A model generated the notes under the pieces. That model ran no database searches. It was not told the DNA's origin and saw only the letters and a program-made list of their open reading frames with translations. 64,000 nt of DNA from Demetria terragena DSM 11295 (GTDB lineage Bacteria > Actinomycetota > Actinomycetes > Actinomycetales > Dermatophilaceae), in the NCBI RefSeq assembly GCF_000376825.1, contig NZ_AQXW01000004.1, positions 1,054,001 through 1,118,000 of the forward strand, in the 5' to 3' direction. Positions 17,139-25,992 of the stretch are shown here, piece after piece (position 1 is the first letter of the stretch; every line of letters starts with the position of its first letter). Position numbers and translations under genes: made by a program.

Positions 17139-18412
17139 CAGGCACCTTCCTGCGGGGTGTAGGCCACCACAGCCCGGGACTGCGGGGTGATCCAGTCGCG
17201 GGCCACATCGCGGATTTCTTCGGGAGTCACCGCTTGGGCGCGGTCGACAAAGGTGTTGATGATCTCCGGCTCGTCGTGCAGCAACGCATACTGGCCGAGT
17301 GTGTCGGCGCGCTCATCGGTGCTGGCCATGGCTGATAACCACCACCGCTCCGTCTCGTGGTGCAACGTCTCCATCTCCACCGCGGTCGGCACGGACTCGC
17401 CGAGGCGGGTGATTTCCTCACAGACAGCGGCTTCCACGGCGTCACAGTCAGCGTCATCGCTGACGTCAACCACCAGCAGGCCAAGGGACACGCCGTCCAC
17501 CAGGCCCATCGCACTACGTGAGACGGATGATGCTGACTGCTCGCGGCGTACCAGCCGTCGATAGAGGCGCGACGAGGCCAGACCGCCGAGGAGATCGAAT
17601 GCGAGCTCGGCCGCCCAGAACTCCTGCGTGTGGGCGACCGGAAGCCGCCAGGCGAAGTACAGCCGCCGGGTCGGCACCGCCTCGACGACCTCCTCCCGAA
17701 GCGGCTCGGACAGCGGGGCTAAGGCCGCGACCGGAGCGCGCCGAGGAGCGGCCGTCGGCTCCAGGTCACCGAAGTACTTCTCGGCCGCCGCGAAGCCATC
17801 CTCGACAGTCACATCGCCGACGAGGCTCAGGACCGTGTTGTTCGGTCCGTAGTGCTCGGTGAAAAAGGCGTGCACATCATCGACAGAGGCCGCGTCCAGG
17901 TCTTCCATCGACCCGATCGTCGAGTGGTGATAGGGGTGACCCTCCGGGAAGATCAGCGCGTAAATCCGCTGCAGCGCATCGCCGTACGGCGCGTTGTCAT
18001 AACGCTGGCGCTTCTCTTCCTTGACCACATCGCGCTGGTTGTCGAGGTTGGCCTGATTGACCGCGTCCAACAACCGACCATGCCGGTCGGCCTCCATCCA
18101 CAGCGCCAAATCGAGCGCGCCGGTCGGGACCGTCTCGAAGTAGTTCGTGCGATCGAACCAGGTCGTCGCATTGAGCTGAGCCCCTTCGGCCATGAGGCGA
18201 CTGAAGTGTTCACCCTCAGCAACGTTGCGCGAACCCTGAAACATCAGGTGCTCGAATAAGTGCGCGAACCCGGTCTTGCCCTTCGGCTCGTGACGGGATC
18301 CGACGTTGACCCACAGGTTGACCGTGACAGCCGGTACGAGGTGGTCCGGCGAGACCACCACGCGCAAGCCGTTCGGGAGGGTCCGCTCAGCAATGACATA
18401 GTCCAGCGGCAT
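17138..18412 (-). CDS. M16 family zinc metallopeptidase, catalytic subunit
   Basis: 424 residues with the inverted zinc motif H51-L-F-E54-H55 and the downstream segment LNATTWFDRTNYFETVP typical of active M16B peptidases. The ATG at 18412 is chosen because AGGG lies 8 nt upstream; a GTG three codons earlier (18421) directly abuts that Shine-Dalgarno. It forms a coupled pair with the following inactive M16 gene and lies 34 nt after ndh. It is predicted to degrade or process small peptides. Confidence 0.88.
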   Translation of the reverse strand: MPLDYVIAERTLPNGLRVVVSPDHLVPAVTVNLWVNVGSRHEPKGKTGFAHLFEHLMFQGSRNVAEGEHFSRLMAEGAQLNATTWFDRTNYFETVPTGALDLALWMEADRHGRLLDAVNQANLDNQRDVVKEEKRQRYDNAPYGDALQRIYALIFPEGHPYHHSTIGSMEDLDAASVDDVHAFFTEHYGPNNTVLSLVGDVTVEDGFAAAEKYFGDLEPTAAPRRAPVAALAPLSEPLREEVVEAVPTRRLYFAWRLPVAHTQEFWAAELAFDLLGGLASSRLYRRLVRREQSASSVSRSAMGLVDGVSLGLLVVDVSDDADCDAVEAAVCEEITRLGESVPTAVEMETLHHETERWWLSAMASTDERADTLGQYALLHDEPEIINTFVDRAQAVTPEEIRDVARDWITPQSRAVVAYTPQEGA

Positions 18413-18446
18413 GCGCGCCACCCTAGGCGAGGCGGCTCAGGCGATG

Positions 18447-19838
18447 TCAGGCGCTGGTATGCCCATCGCGATCGGAACTCTCCAGGCTGGGCCGGAAATC
18501 CTTGCCAAGGTCCTCAATCGCGAGCCGCCCAAAGGTCTGCTGCTCGGTCGTGGTCCGTTCGCCACGGCCCTTCCCGAGGAAAGCCACAACCCAGTGCAGC
18601 ATCGTGGTGACCCGACTCTTGAAGCCGATGATGTAGACGATGTGGACGCCGAGCCACAGCACCCAGGCGATGAACCCGGAGAACCGAAGATTGCCGATAC
18701 TGGCGACCGCGCTGAACCGCGAGATGGTGGCCATGCTGCCTTTGTCGCGGTACTTAAAGCCCGCCTGGGGCTTCTGGCCGGCAAGTCGTCGTCGAATGCT
18801 GCGGGCGGCATAGCGGCCACCTTGGATCGCGACCTGAGCCACTCCTGGCAGGTTGCGCAGCGACATCATGTCGCCGATGACGTAGACATTGGGATGACCG
18901 GCGATGGTCAGGTCGTCCTCCACCTGAACGCGGCCCGCGCGGTCGATGTCGGCGTCAGATTGGTCGGCGAGTTGTTTCCCGAGCGGGCTGGCCTGCACGC
19001 CGGCCGCCCATACCTTGCACATCGAATCGATTCGCGAACGGCTTCCGTCGGAGCGCTCGACATCGATCCCCGTGGTGTCGGCATCGATCACCTTGGCACC
19101 GAGTTGGACGTCGACCCCCATGCGCTGCAGCCTGGCCTGGGCCTTTGCGCCCAGCCGATCACCGAAGGCGGACAACACCGTCGGCGCAGCATCGAGCAAC
19201 ACCACGCGCGCGCCGGTTGGATCAATGTGCCGGAAGTCGCGCTTGAGGGTGCGCCGAGACAGCTCGCTGATCTGTCCGGCCATCTCCACACCGGTCGGAC
19301 CGGCGCCGACCACCACGAAGGTCAGGAATCGCGCGGCTTCCTCCGCACGACCCGCGGACGCCGCCAACTCGGCCATCTCGAAGGACCCGAAGATCCGACC
19401 GCGGAGCTCAAGAGCGTCATCGATGCTCTTCATTCCGGGCGCATAGCGGGCAAAGTGGTCGTTGCCGAAGTAACTCTGACCGGCGCCTGCCGCGACGATC
19501 AGCGAATCGAAGTCGTAGGTCGAGTCCCGGTCTACGGCCCTGGCGGTCACGACCTGCTGAGCCAGATCGATGTCCGAGACGCGGCCGTAGACCACCTCGG
19601 CGTTGTCCTGTCCAGCAAGAACTTCGCGCGTCGACGGTGCGATCAGGCCCTCGGACAGAATGCCGGTAGCAACTTGGTACAGCAGGGGCTGGAACAAGTG
19701 GTGGGAGGTCCCCGAAATCAGGGTGACCTTGACGTTCTTGTCTTTACGCAGGGCCCGGGCGGCGAACAACCCTCCAAACCCGGATCCGATGATGACGACG
19801 CGGTGCGGTTGGAGGGTGGAATGCGGCGCGCTGGTCAT
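18447..19838 (-). CDS. ndh: Type II NADH dehydrogenase
   Basis: 463 residues from the ATG at 19838; the longer frame upstream lacks support. Two dinucleotide folds are visible: FAD-binding VVIIGSGFGG at 14-23 and NADH-binding VVVGAGPTGVE, with the late FAD motif VYVIGDMMSL. A hydrophobic C-terminal stretch (FIAWVLWLGVHIVYIIGF) fits the membrane anchor of NDH-2. It oxidises NADH and reduces quinone without proton pumping. It is divergent from the FHA gene at 19963. Confidence 0.9.
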   Translation of the reverse strand: MTSAPHSTLQPHRVVIIGSGFGGLFAARALRKDKNVKVTLISGTSHHLFQPLLYQVATGILSEGLIAPSTREVLAGQDNAEVVYGRVSDIDLAQQVVTARAVDRDSTYDFDSLIVAAGAGQSYFGNDHFARYAPGMKSIDDALELRGRIFGSFEMAELAASAGRAEEAARFLTFVVVGAGPTGVEMAGQISELSRRTLKRDFRHIDPTGARVVLLDAAPTVLSAFGDRLGAKAQARLQRMGVDVQLGAKVIDADTTGIDVERSDGSRSRIDSMCKVWAAGVQASPLGKQLADQSDADIDRAGRVQVEDDLTIAGHPNVYVIGDMMSLRNLPGVAQVAIQGGRYAARSIRRRLAGQKPQAGFKYRDKGSMATISRFSAVASIGNLRFSGFIAWVLWLGVHIVYIIGFKSRVTTMLHWVVAFLGKGRGERTTTEQQTFGRLAIEDLGKDFRPSLESSDRDGHTSA

Positions 19839-19962
19839 ACCTGCAGGATAGTCGCGGATACGCGCATCGAGAATGTGATCTTCACCGGCGATACGCTGTC
19901 TGAGAGCACGAGGCACAGTCGAGACGTTTCCGGCGTACTCGCCAAAGTTTGGAGAGCACCAC

Positions 19963-21213
19963 ATGTCCAGTCCGTACGACGCGCACGGCCAGATGCCCCC
20001 TGCCCAGCAGTCCGCGCAGCAAGGTGGCCATTCGTGGTCGTCGCAGGGCGGCCAGGCGTCGGCACCTCCGGGGTACCAGGCGCCGAAGCCTGCGCCTTAC
20101 GACCAGGAGCAGTACGCCATTTCACCGCGTGATCCTGCCACGATCGTGCGGGGGCCGCGTCGTCCTGCCACTCGACCGGCGGCTTGGGCTGGCCCACCGG
20201 CAGGTGGCGGCTCCGGCTCGACGCCTGCCTTCGCCTGGAATGGCCAGCAGGCACCCGCACAGCCTGAAGCGCCCGCACAACCAGAGGCGCCCGCCCAAGC
20301 CTGGGACGCCCAACCAGAGGCACCCGCCCAGTACGAGGCGCCGGCACAAGCTGACGTCGACGGCCCTAGCTGGGCAGGGTCTGCGAGCGCCGAAAGCGCC
20401 GCCGCCTACGCCCCCCAGCAGACTGAGCAGCCGGCCCAGCCCGCACCATCAACACCCCCGGCGTGGGGTCAACCTCACCAGGAAGCGCCACCGGCTGAGC
20501 CTGCCCAGCCCTACGAGCCACCGGTTCAGCAGGACGAGCCCGCGCCGCCGTACCAGCCCTACGAGCCACCGGTTCAGCAGGACGAGCCCGCGCCGCCGTA
20601 CCAGCCCTACGAGCAACAGCAACAGGCTCCCTCATGGGACGAACCCGCCCCGCAGCCGCCCGAGCACGACAACTCCAACTGGGCTGCTGCTGGCGCGGCG
20701 GGTGCTGCCGGTGCGGTCGGAGGTGCCGCGGCATACGGGCACCAGCGCTCCGAGCCCAGCCCGGCAGAGCCGCAGGAGGCTCAGGCCCACCAGGCGGAGC
20801 CGCCTGCTCAGCCCCCGCAGGCCCAGCAGCCCCAAGCTGAGCAGTACCCATCCGAACCGCAGCAAGCGGAGGAGCCCGGGAACGTACCGGCCCCGGACGA
20901 GGCCGAAGAACTCCCCACCCAGGTCACGCCTGCGGTGGCAGAGCCTCCGACCGGCGACGAGCCCGCCGAGGAGGCCCTCACGATCGGTCGTGGCCGCTCC
21001 AACTCGATCGTGCTCGATGACATGTTGGTTTCCCGCCAGCATGTCCGCATCACGGTGGACGATGAGGGCTTGGTGATCGAAGATCTGGAGAGCCGGAACG
21101 GCACCTTCGTGAATGGCCGACGTGTTGAACGCACCCACCTACACGAGGGCGATCGCATCGGCATTGGCGCCTCGACGTTCGAGGTCCGCGACGGCTGGCT
21201 CGTCTCCGTGTGA
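19963..21213 (+). CDS. FHA-domain protein with long Pro/Gln/Ala-rich region
   Basis: 416 residues. Residues 1-330 are low-complexity and rich in P, Q, A and E, and include two exact 16-residue tandem copies encoded at 20511-20606. Residues about 335-410 form a forkhead-associated domain with the phospho-threonine pocket signature GRGRSNSIVLDD, SRQH and ESRNGTFVNG. FHA domains bind phosphothreonine, usually on Ser/Thr kinase substrates. A Shine-Dalgarno GGAGAG precedes the ATG. It probably works with the FHA-ABC exporter encoded 69 nt downstream. Confidence 0.8.
   Translation: MSSPYDAHGQMPPAQQSAQQGGHSWSSQGGQASAPPGYQAPKPAPYDQEQYAISPRDPATIVRGPRRPATRPAAWAGPPAGGGSGSTPAFAWNGQQAPAQPEAPAQPEAPAQAWDAQPEAPAQYEAPAQADVDGPSWAGSASAESAAAYAPQQTEQPAQPAPSTPPAWGQPHQEAPPAEPAQPYEPPVQQDEPAPPYQPYEPPVQQDEPAPPYQPYEQQQQAPSWDEPAPQPPEHDNSNWAAAGAAGAAGAVGGAAAYGHQRSEPSPAEPQEAQAHQAEPPAQPPQAQQPQAEQYPSEPQQAEEPGNVPAPDEAEELPTQVTPAVAEPPTGDEPAEEALTIGRGRSNSIVLDDMLVSRQHVRITVDDEGLVIEDLESRNGTFVNGRRVERTHLHEGDRIGIGASTFEVRDGWLVSV
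20511..20606 (+). repeat. Two 48-bp in-frame tandem repeats
   Basis: Bases 20511-20558 and 20559-20606 are the same 48-bp unit, encoding two copies of a 16-residue Y-E-P-P-V-Q-Q-D type segment. The first 8 bases of a third unit follow before divergence. Identity at the DNA level suggests a recent duplication. Confidence 0.9.
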
Positions 21214-21282
21214 TCGAACGCAGTACCGACACCGCAGCACGACGCACACGTCGCATCAACGCAACACGCCAAGGGGTAGGGC

Positions 21283-23847
21283 ATGACACAGCCGGCAGGT
21301 GGCTCTCAGGGGGCTCTTCGACTGGCCTATGACAGTCAGGTCGTTTCGCTCTCGCCTGGCCAGGAGGCCACGATCGGACGAGACCGCTCGTGCGATGTCG
21401 TCGTGAGCGACAGCCGCGCGTCTCGTCGACACGCGCAGGTGCGCCATGAGACTGGCCAGTGGGTCGTCGTTGACCTGGGCAGCAGCAACGGAACCTACGT
21501 TGGTGGCCAGCGCATTCCAGCCCAGAGCCCCACGCCACTGGGTGGCGGCGGGTCGCTACGCCTGGGCGCCAGCGACGGGCCGCAGGTACGCGCTCAGGCA
21601 ACCGCCGCTCCCCCACGCGGACAGACTCCACTTCCCGGCGCGCCCGGGCGTAGTGGGCCTCTCCCCGCTCGCCCCGAGGCCCATCCCACGCCGGCGCCCT
21701 CAGCCCAGAAGCCAGATCAAGACCGGGCGGGCGCCATGTTGCCCGACTCCCCTGGGCAGCACGCCGGTGTGGTGTTCGAGCGCTGGACGCTGCCGAGTGG
21801 TCCCATCCCAACCAAGTCGGGCCATTCCACGGTCACCGGTCAGGTGCCGCAGATCCTGCCGATGGCACAGTCGTCCAGCGGCTCGCACTCCCAGGTTCTG
21901 ACCATTGGTCGCGGCCTGGAGAACCAGATCGTCATTGACGATCTGCTTGCCTCCCGACATCACGTACGCCTGAGCCCACGGCAGGGCGGCTTCGACGTCG
22001 AAGACCTCGGCAGCCGCAACGGCACATACGTCAACGGACAACGCATCGATCGCGCCTTCCTCGGCGACGGCGGCCTCCTCGCCGTCGGGCATAGCCGGTT
22101 CACCGTGCGCCATGGGCAACTTGTCGCCAGCGTTGATGAGGGCGACGTCAACTTCGTGGCCAACCACCTGTCGTTCACTCTCGACAACGGTGTGAAGCTG
22201 TTGGACGACATCACCTTTGCGCTCGAAGGTTCGAGTCTGCTCGGCGTCGTCGGCCCTTCCGGGGCTGGAAAGTCCACCCTCCTGAAGGCCCTCACCGGTT
22301 CGCAACAGGCCACCGAGGGCGAGGTCTATTACGACGGTCGCGATCTCTACGACAACTACGACGATCTGCGTCACCGCATCGGTGTCGTTCCGCAGGATGA
22401 TGTCGTCCATCGGCAACTGACCGTCAAGCAGGCGCTGCGCTACGCCGCCGAGCTTCGCTTCCCGGACGACCTCGATGCCCACCTTCGCGATGAGCGAGTC
22501 AGCGAGGTCATCGAAGAACTCGGCCTCACTCAGCACCAGGACACCCGCGTCGATCGGCTTTCTGGCGGACAACGCAAGCGCACCTCCGTGGCCCTGGAGT
22601 TGCTGACTCGACCGTCGCTGTTGTTCCTCGATGAACCGACCTCAGGGTTGGACCCGGGTTTGGACAAGCAGGTCATGACACTGTTGCGTGACCTTGCTGA
22701 CGGCGGTCGCACGGTCGTGGTCATCACGCACGCGGTCGCCAATCTCAACGTGTGCGACAAGGTTCTCCTCCTGGCTCCGGGCGGCAAGGTGGCGTACTTC
22801 GGACCGCCGCAAGGACTCCTCGGACACTTCCACGCCACCGATCACGCCGACGTCTTCACCGAGGTGGCGCGCGATCCGGAGCGGGCGAAGGCGGCCTTCC
22901 GCAGTTCGCCGCTGATGGAGGAACAGGTCTCGGCGCCGCTGCGAGCGCCGCGCCGACATTCGGCGGCCACCGGGGAGAAACCTCCACGCCAGCAGTCGAT
23001 CCCCTCCCAGTTGTCGACCCTGGCCCGGCGACACCTCAAGGTGATCTTGGCCGACCGCGGATATGCCGCCTTCATGCTGATCATGCCGGTCATCCTTGCC
23101 GTGATCACGATGGTGGTGCCCGGCGAATTTGGTCTTGGCGCCCAACCCGAGACCGGCCCAGACGGCCGACCGACGGCGCCGTTGAGCGAGCCCATGCAGA
23201 TTCTGGTCGTGCTGATCGTGGGAGCGATCTTCATGGGCAGCGCTGCGTCCGTACGAGAACTCGTGGGTGAACGCGCAATCTTCCTGCGGGAGAAGGCAGT
23301 TGGTCTGTCACCGCAGGCTTATCTCGCCAGCAAACTGGTGATCTTTGGGATTCTGACGCTCATTCAGAGCGCGATCCTGGTCTTCCTGGTGTTGCTGGTC
23401 AAGAGCCCGCCGGCAGACCCGATCATGCTCGGGTCTCCCACGGTCGAACTCATCATCGTCTGCTGGTTCACCTCGTTCTGCGCCGTGTCCTTGGGGCTGC
23501 TCATCTCCTCAATCGTGAAGACCTCTGAACAAGTCATGCCGCTCTTGGTGATCTCGGTGATGGCTCAACTCGTCCTGTGTGGTGGGCTCTTCCCGCTGAC
23601 CGGTCGCCCGGTCCTTGAGCAGCTCTCGTGGTTGAGCCCATCGCGCTGGGGGTACGCCGGCGCCGCCGGCATCACGGACGTTCAGCAGATTTTCACGCGG
23701 CAGGGCGTCATCCAGGGCAGCGGCGTCGATGACCCGCTATGGAAGCACTCGGTCACCTTCTTCGGCCTGTCACTGGCGATGCTGACCGTGCTCGGACTCA
23801 TCCTCGCCGCCGTCACGCTCTGGAGAGTTTCCCGCGAGGACGACTGA
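21283..23847 (+). CDS. FHA-domain ABC transporter fusion (Rv1747-like)
   Basis: 854 residues in one chain. FHA1 lies at about 20-90 (GRDRSCDVVVSD, SRRH, SSNGTYVGG), followed by a Pro-rich linker. FHA2 lies at about 205-275 (GRGLENQIVIDD, SRHH, SRNGTYVNG). The ABC ATPase at about 290-520 has Walker A GPSGAGKST, signature LSGGQRKR and Walker B LLFLDEPTSGLD. An ABC-2 type membrane domain of about six helices occupies 590-854. The order matches the mycobacterial exporter Rv1747, whose FHA domains are controlled by Ser/Thr kinase phosphorylation. No kinase is encoded in this window. Confidence 0.92.
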   Translation: MTQPAGGSQGALRLAYDSQVVSLSPGQEATIGRDRSCDVVVSDSRASRRHAQVRHETGQWVVVDLGSSNGTYVGGQRIPAQSPTPLGGGGSLRLGASDGPQVRAQATAAPPRGQTPLPGAPGRSGPLPARPEAHPTPAPSAQKPDQDRAGAMLPDSPGQHAGVVFERWTLPSGPIPTKSGHSTVTGQVPQILPMAQSSSGSHSQVLTIGRGLENQIVIDDLLASRHHVRLSPRQGGFDVEDLGSRNGTYVNGQRIDRAFLGDGGLLAVGHSRFTVRHGQLVASVDEGDVNFVANHLSFTLDNGVKLLDDITFALEGSSLLGVVGPSGAGKSTLLKALTGSQQATEGEVYYDGRDLYDNYDDLRHRIGVVPQDDVVHRQLTVKQALRYAAELRFPDDLDAHLRDERVSEVIEELGLTQHQDTRVDRLSGGQRKRTSVALELLTRPSLLFLDEPTSGLDPGLDKQVMTLLRDLADGGRTVVVITHAVANLNVCDKVLLLAPGGKVAYFGPPQGLLGHFHATDHADVFTEVARDPERAKAAFRSSPLMEEQVSAPLRAPRRHSAATGEKPPRQQSIPSQLSTLARRHLKVILADRGYAAFMLIMPVILAVITMVVPGEFGLGAQPETGPDGRPTAPLSEPMQILVVLIVGAIFMGSAASVRELVGERAIFLREKAVGLSPQAYLASKLVIFGILTLIQSAILVFLVLLVKSPPADPIMLGSPTVELIIVCWFTSFCAVSLGLLISSIVKTSEQVMPLLVISVMAQLVLCGGLFPLTGRPVLEQLSWLSPSRWGYAGAAGITDVQQIFTRQGVIQGSGVDDPLWKHSVTFFGLSLAMLTVLGLILAAVTLWRVSREDD

Positions 23848-23886
23848 GCTCGGCCCCTGATTGGTCGCGCCGCCGCGGCATCATCC

Positions 23887-23945
23887 TTGACAGTTCGGGC
23901 TCTTGTGCCGCATATTCAACACATGATGAATTCAACACTTGTTGA
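23887..23945 (+). promoter_or_regulatory. Promoter and operator-like repeats of the ABC-TetR operon
   Basis: TTGACA (23887-23892) is followed after 18 nt by CATATT (23911-23916), placing the transcription start at or next to the ATG at 23923. Two direct copies of ATTCAACAC (23914-23922 and 23930-23938) and a palindrome TCAACA-CT-TGTTGA (23932-23945) overlap the start. They are a plausible autoregulatory site for the TetR encoded last in the operon. Confidence 0.5.
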
Positions 23946-24663
23946 CATCGCGGTCTCGGCCCGCGCCGTGGTGGTGGCACGCGGCAAGAACAGGGTCTTG
24001 CACTCCCTGACCTTTGATCTCCCGACCGGCACCATCACCGGACTCATGGGGCCATCGGGCTGCGGCAAAACCACCTTGATGCGCACGATCGTCGGAGTGC
24101 AACATCTGAGCGGAGGAGACCTTCACGTCCTGGGCCAGGCTGCTGCGTCTGCTGGGCTTCGCCGGCGTCTGGGTTATGTCACTCAGGCCGTCAGTGTCTA
24201 TCGCGACCTCACTGTGCGTGACAACGTGCGCTATTTCGCGGCGCTGCACGCGACGGATCCGGCCGAGGTGGAACGCGCCATCGACATGGTTGGCCTCACC
24301 TCCCAGACCACCCGACGCGTCGAGAACCTCTCGGGCGGCCAAGCCAGCCGCGCCTCGCTGGCGTGCGCTCTCGTGGGTTCCCCCGAACTCCTCGTGCTGG
24401 ATGAACCCACCGTGGGTCTCGACCCGGTCACCCGCGAAGACCTCTGGACCTCGCTGCGAGATCTCGCGGACTCGGGCGTCACGATGCTGGTTTCCAGCCA
24501 TGTGATGGATGAAGCCACCCGGTGCGACGGCGTACTGCTCATGCGGGACGGGCGATTGTTAGCCCACCTCACCCCACAACAAATGCTGGATCGGACCGGG
24601 ACTCAATCCCCCGATCAGGCGTTCCTGCAGATCATTCGCGACGACCAGGGAACGGCAGCATGA
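23923..24663 (+). CDS. ABC-2 exporter ATP-binding protein
   Basis: 246 residues with Walker A GPSGCGKTT at 43-51, signature LSGGQ, Walker B LLVLDEPTVGLD and the switch histidine in SSHVMDEA. This is the DrrA/CcmA-like class that partners ABC-2 permeases. Two consecutive ATG codons (23923 and 23926) are candidate starts. No Shine-Dalgarno precedes them, and promoter spacing suggests a leaderless message. The stop overlaps the permease start (ATGA). Confidence 0.85.
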   Translation: MMNSTLVDIAVSARAVVVARGKNRVLHSLTFDLPTGTITGLMGPSGCGKTTLMRTIVGVQHLSGGDLHVLGQAAASAGLRRRLGYVTQAVSVYRDLTVRDNVRYFAALHATDPAEVERAIDMVGLTSQTTRRVENLSGGQASRASLACALVGSPELLVLDEPTVGLDPVTREDLWTSLRDLADSGVTMLVSSHVMDEATRCDGVLLMRDGRLLAHLTPQQMLDRTGTQSPDQAFLQIIRDDQGTAA

Positions 24664-25394
24664 GCGCACAGTTGACCTTGGCAACGGCCCGTCGCATCCT
24701 GGCGCAACTACGCGCCGACCCCCGAACGATCGCCTTGATCGTGGTCGTCCCATCGGCGCTGATCACCCTGCTCTACTTCGTCTACAACGGGAGCCCGGCA
24801 TTTGACCGAATTGCGGTGTCAATGCTCGGCATTCTGCCGATGCTGGTCATGTTTCTCATCACCAGCATCGCCATGTTGCGCGAGCGAACATCCGGCACCC
24901 TCGAACGCTTGCTGACCACCCCTCTTCACCGAGCCGACCTGCTCCTGGGGTACGGCATCGCGTTCTCGGTGATGGCCGGAATTCAATCGCTCGCACTATG
25001 GGCCATCACCCGGTGGGCCCTTGGCGTCGAGACCGCTGGGCCCATGTGGTGGCTCCTGGCCGTTGCCGCTGCGTCCGCGGGAGTGGGCGTGGCCACTGGG
25101 TTACTCGCCTCCGCCTTCTCGCGCACCGAATTTCAGGCGGTGCAACTCATGCCGATCTTTATTGGTCCACAGATCTTCTTGTGTGGACTGCTCGCAGCCC
25201 GCGACTCCATGCCGGATCTGTTGCAGTGGGTCTCCAACGCCCTTCCCATGACCTACGCGGTGGAGGCTTTGGGCGCCATCGCCACTACATCGCAGCCTGG
25301 CTCCGAAGCCAGCACTGACATCGCCATCCTCTGCGGGTTCGCCCTCGCGGCGCTGGCATGTGCAGCAGCCTCGATGCCGAGGCAGACTCGATGA
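24660..25394 (+). CDS. ABC-2 type permease
   Basis: 244 residues with six hydrophobic helices and the ABC-2 membrane layout; the region RERTSGTLERLLTTP after the second helix is typical of DrrB/NodJ-type permeases. It overlaps the ATPase gene and the TetR gene by 4 nt on each side, so the three are tightly coupled. Substrate is unknown; the DrrAB resemblance suggests a drug or lipid exporter. Confidence 0.85.
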   Translation: MSAQLTLATARRILAQLRADPRTIALIVVVPSALITLLYFVYNGSPAFDRIAVSMLGILPMLVMFLITSIAMLRERTSGTLERLLTTPLHRADLLLGYGIAFSVMAGIQSLALWAITRWALGVETAGPMWWLLAVAAASAGVGVATGLLASAFSRTEFQAVQLMPIFIGPQIFLCGLLAARDSMPDLLQWVSNALPMTYAVEALGAIATTSQPGSEASTDIAILCGFALAALACAAASMPRQTR

Positions 25395-25978
25395 CGCCAC
25401 CAACAGGTCGCCCGAGTGGGACGTCGGACTCGCGCGAGCGAATCCTCGCCTCAGCCCGAAAATTGTTTGCTGCCAAGGGTTTTCAGCAAACAAGCCTGCG
25501 GTCAATTGCGGCGGACGCCGGGGTGGACGTCGCCCTCATCAGCCACTACTTCGATCACAAGCGCGGTCTTTTCCTCGCCGTTGCCGACATTCCGATCGAC
25601 CCCGCGCAGGTGGTCTCCCGCCTTCACGACGTGCCGATCGAGCACATGGGGTCTGCGCTCTTGCGTCAGGTCCTGACGATCTGGAGCTCGCCGGCGGGTC
25701 CGGGGCTCATCGCCGTGTTTCGGTCGAGCCTGGGCGGCGAACCAGAGATCGTCCGGGACCTGGTCACCAACCTTGTGGCCCCTGCCCTACGCGCCCGCCT
25801 CCTCGACTCCGTTTCGGATGTGGACCAACGACTACCGCTCGCGGCAACTCAGATCACCGGGGTGATGGTCGTGCGCCACATCCTCCAGATTGAGCCTGTC
25901 GCCAGCATGAGCATTGACCAGGTGGTGAAGGCTGTCGGCCCGAACGTCGACCGCCTCCTCACGGGAGACCTCGAGTGA
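25391..25978 (+). CDS. TetR/AcrR family regulator of the exporter operon
   Basis: 195 residues. The N-terminal TetR HTH at about 15-60 reads ILASARKLFAAKGFQQTSLRSIAADAGVDVALISHYFDHK, the common YFxxK ending included. The ligand domain resembles the TetR_C (DUF1956/17920-type) group. The ATG at 25391 overlaps the permease stop. Being last in the operon, it probably represses its own transcript through the repeats at 23914-23945. Confidence 0.85.
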   Translation: MTPPTGRPSGTSDSRERILASARKLFAAKGFQQTSLRSIAADAGVDVALISHYFDHKRGLFLAVADIPIDPAQVVSRLHDVPIEHMGSALLRQVLTIWSSPAGPGLIAVFRSSLGGEPEIVRDLVTNLVAPALRARLLDSVSDVDQRLPLAATQITGVMVVRHILQIEPVASMSIDQVVKAVGPNVDRLLTGDLE

Positions 25979-25992
25979 GCCGCTGCTGACGG

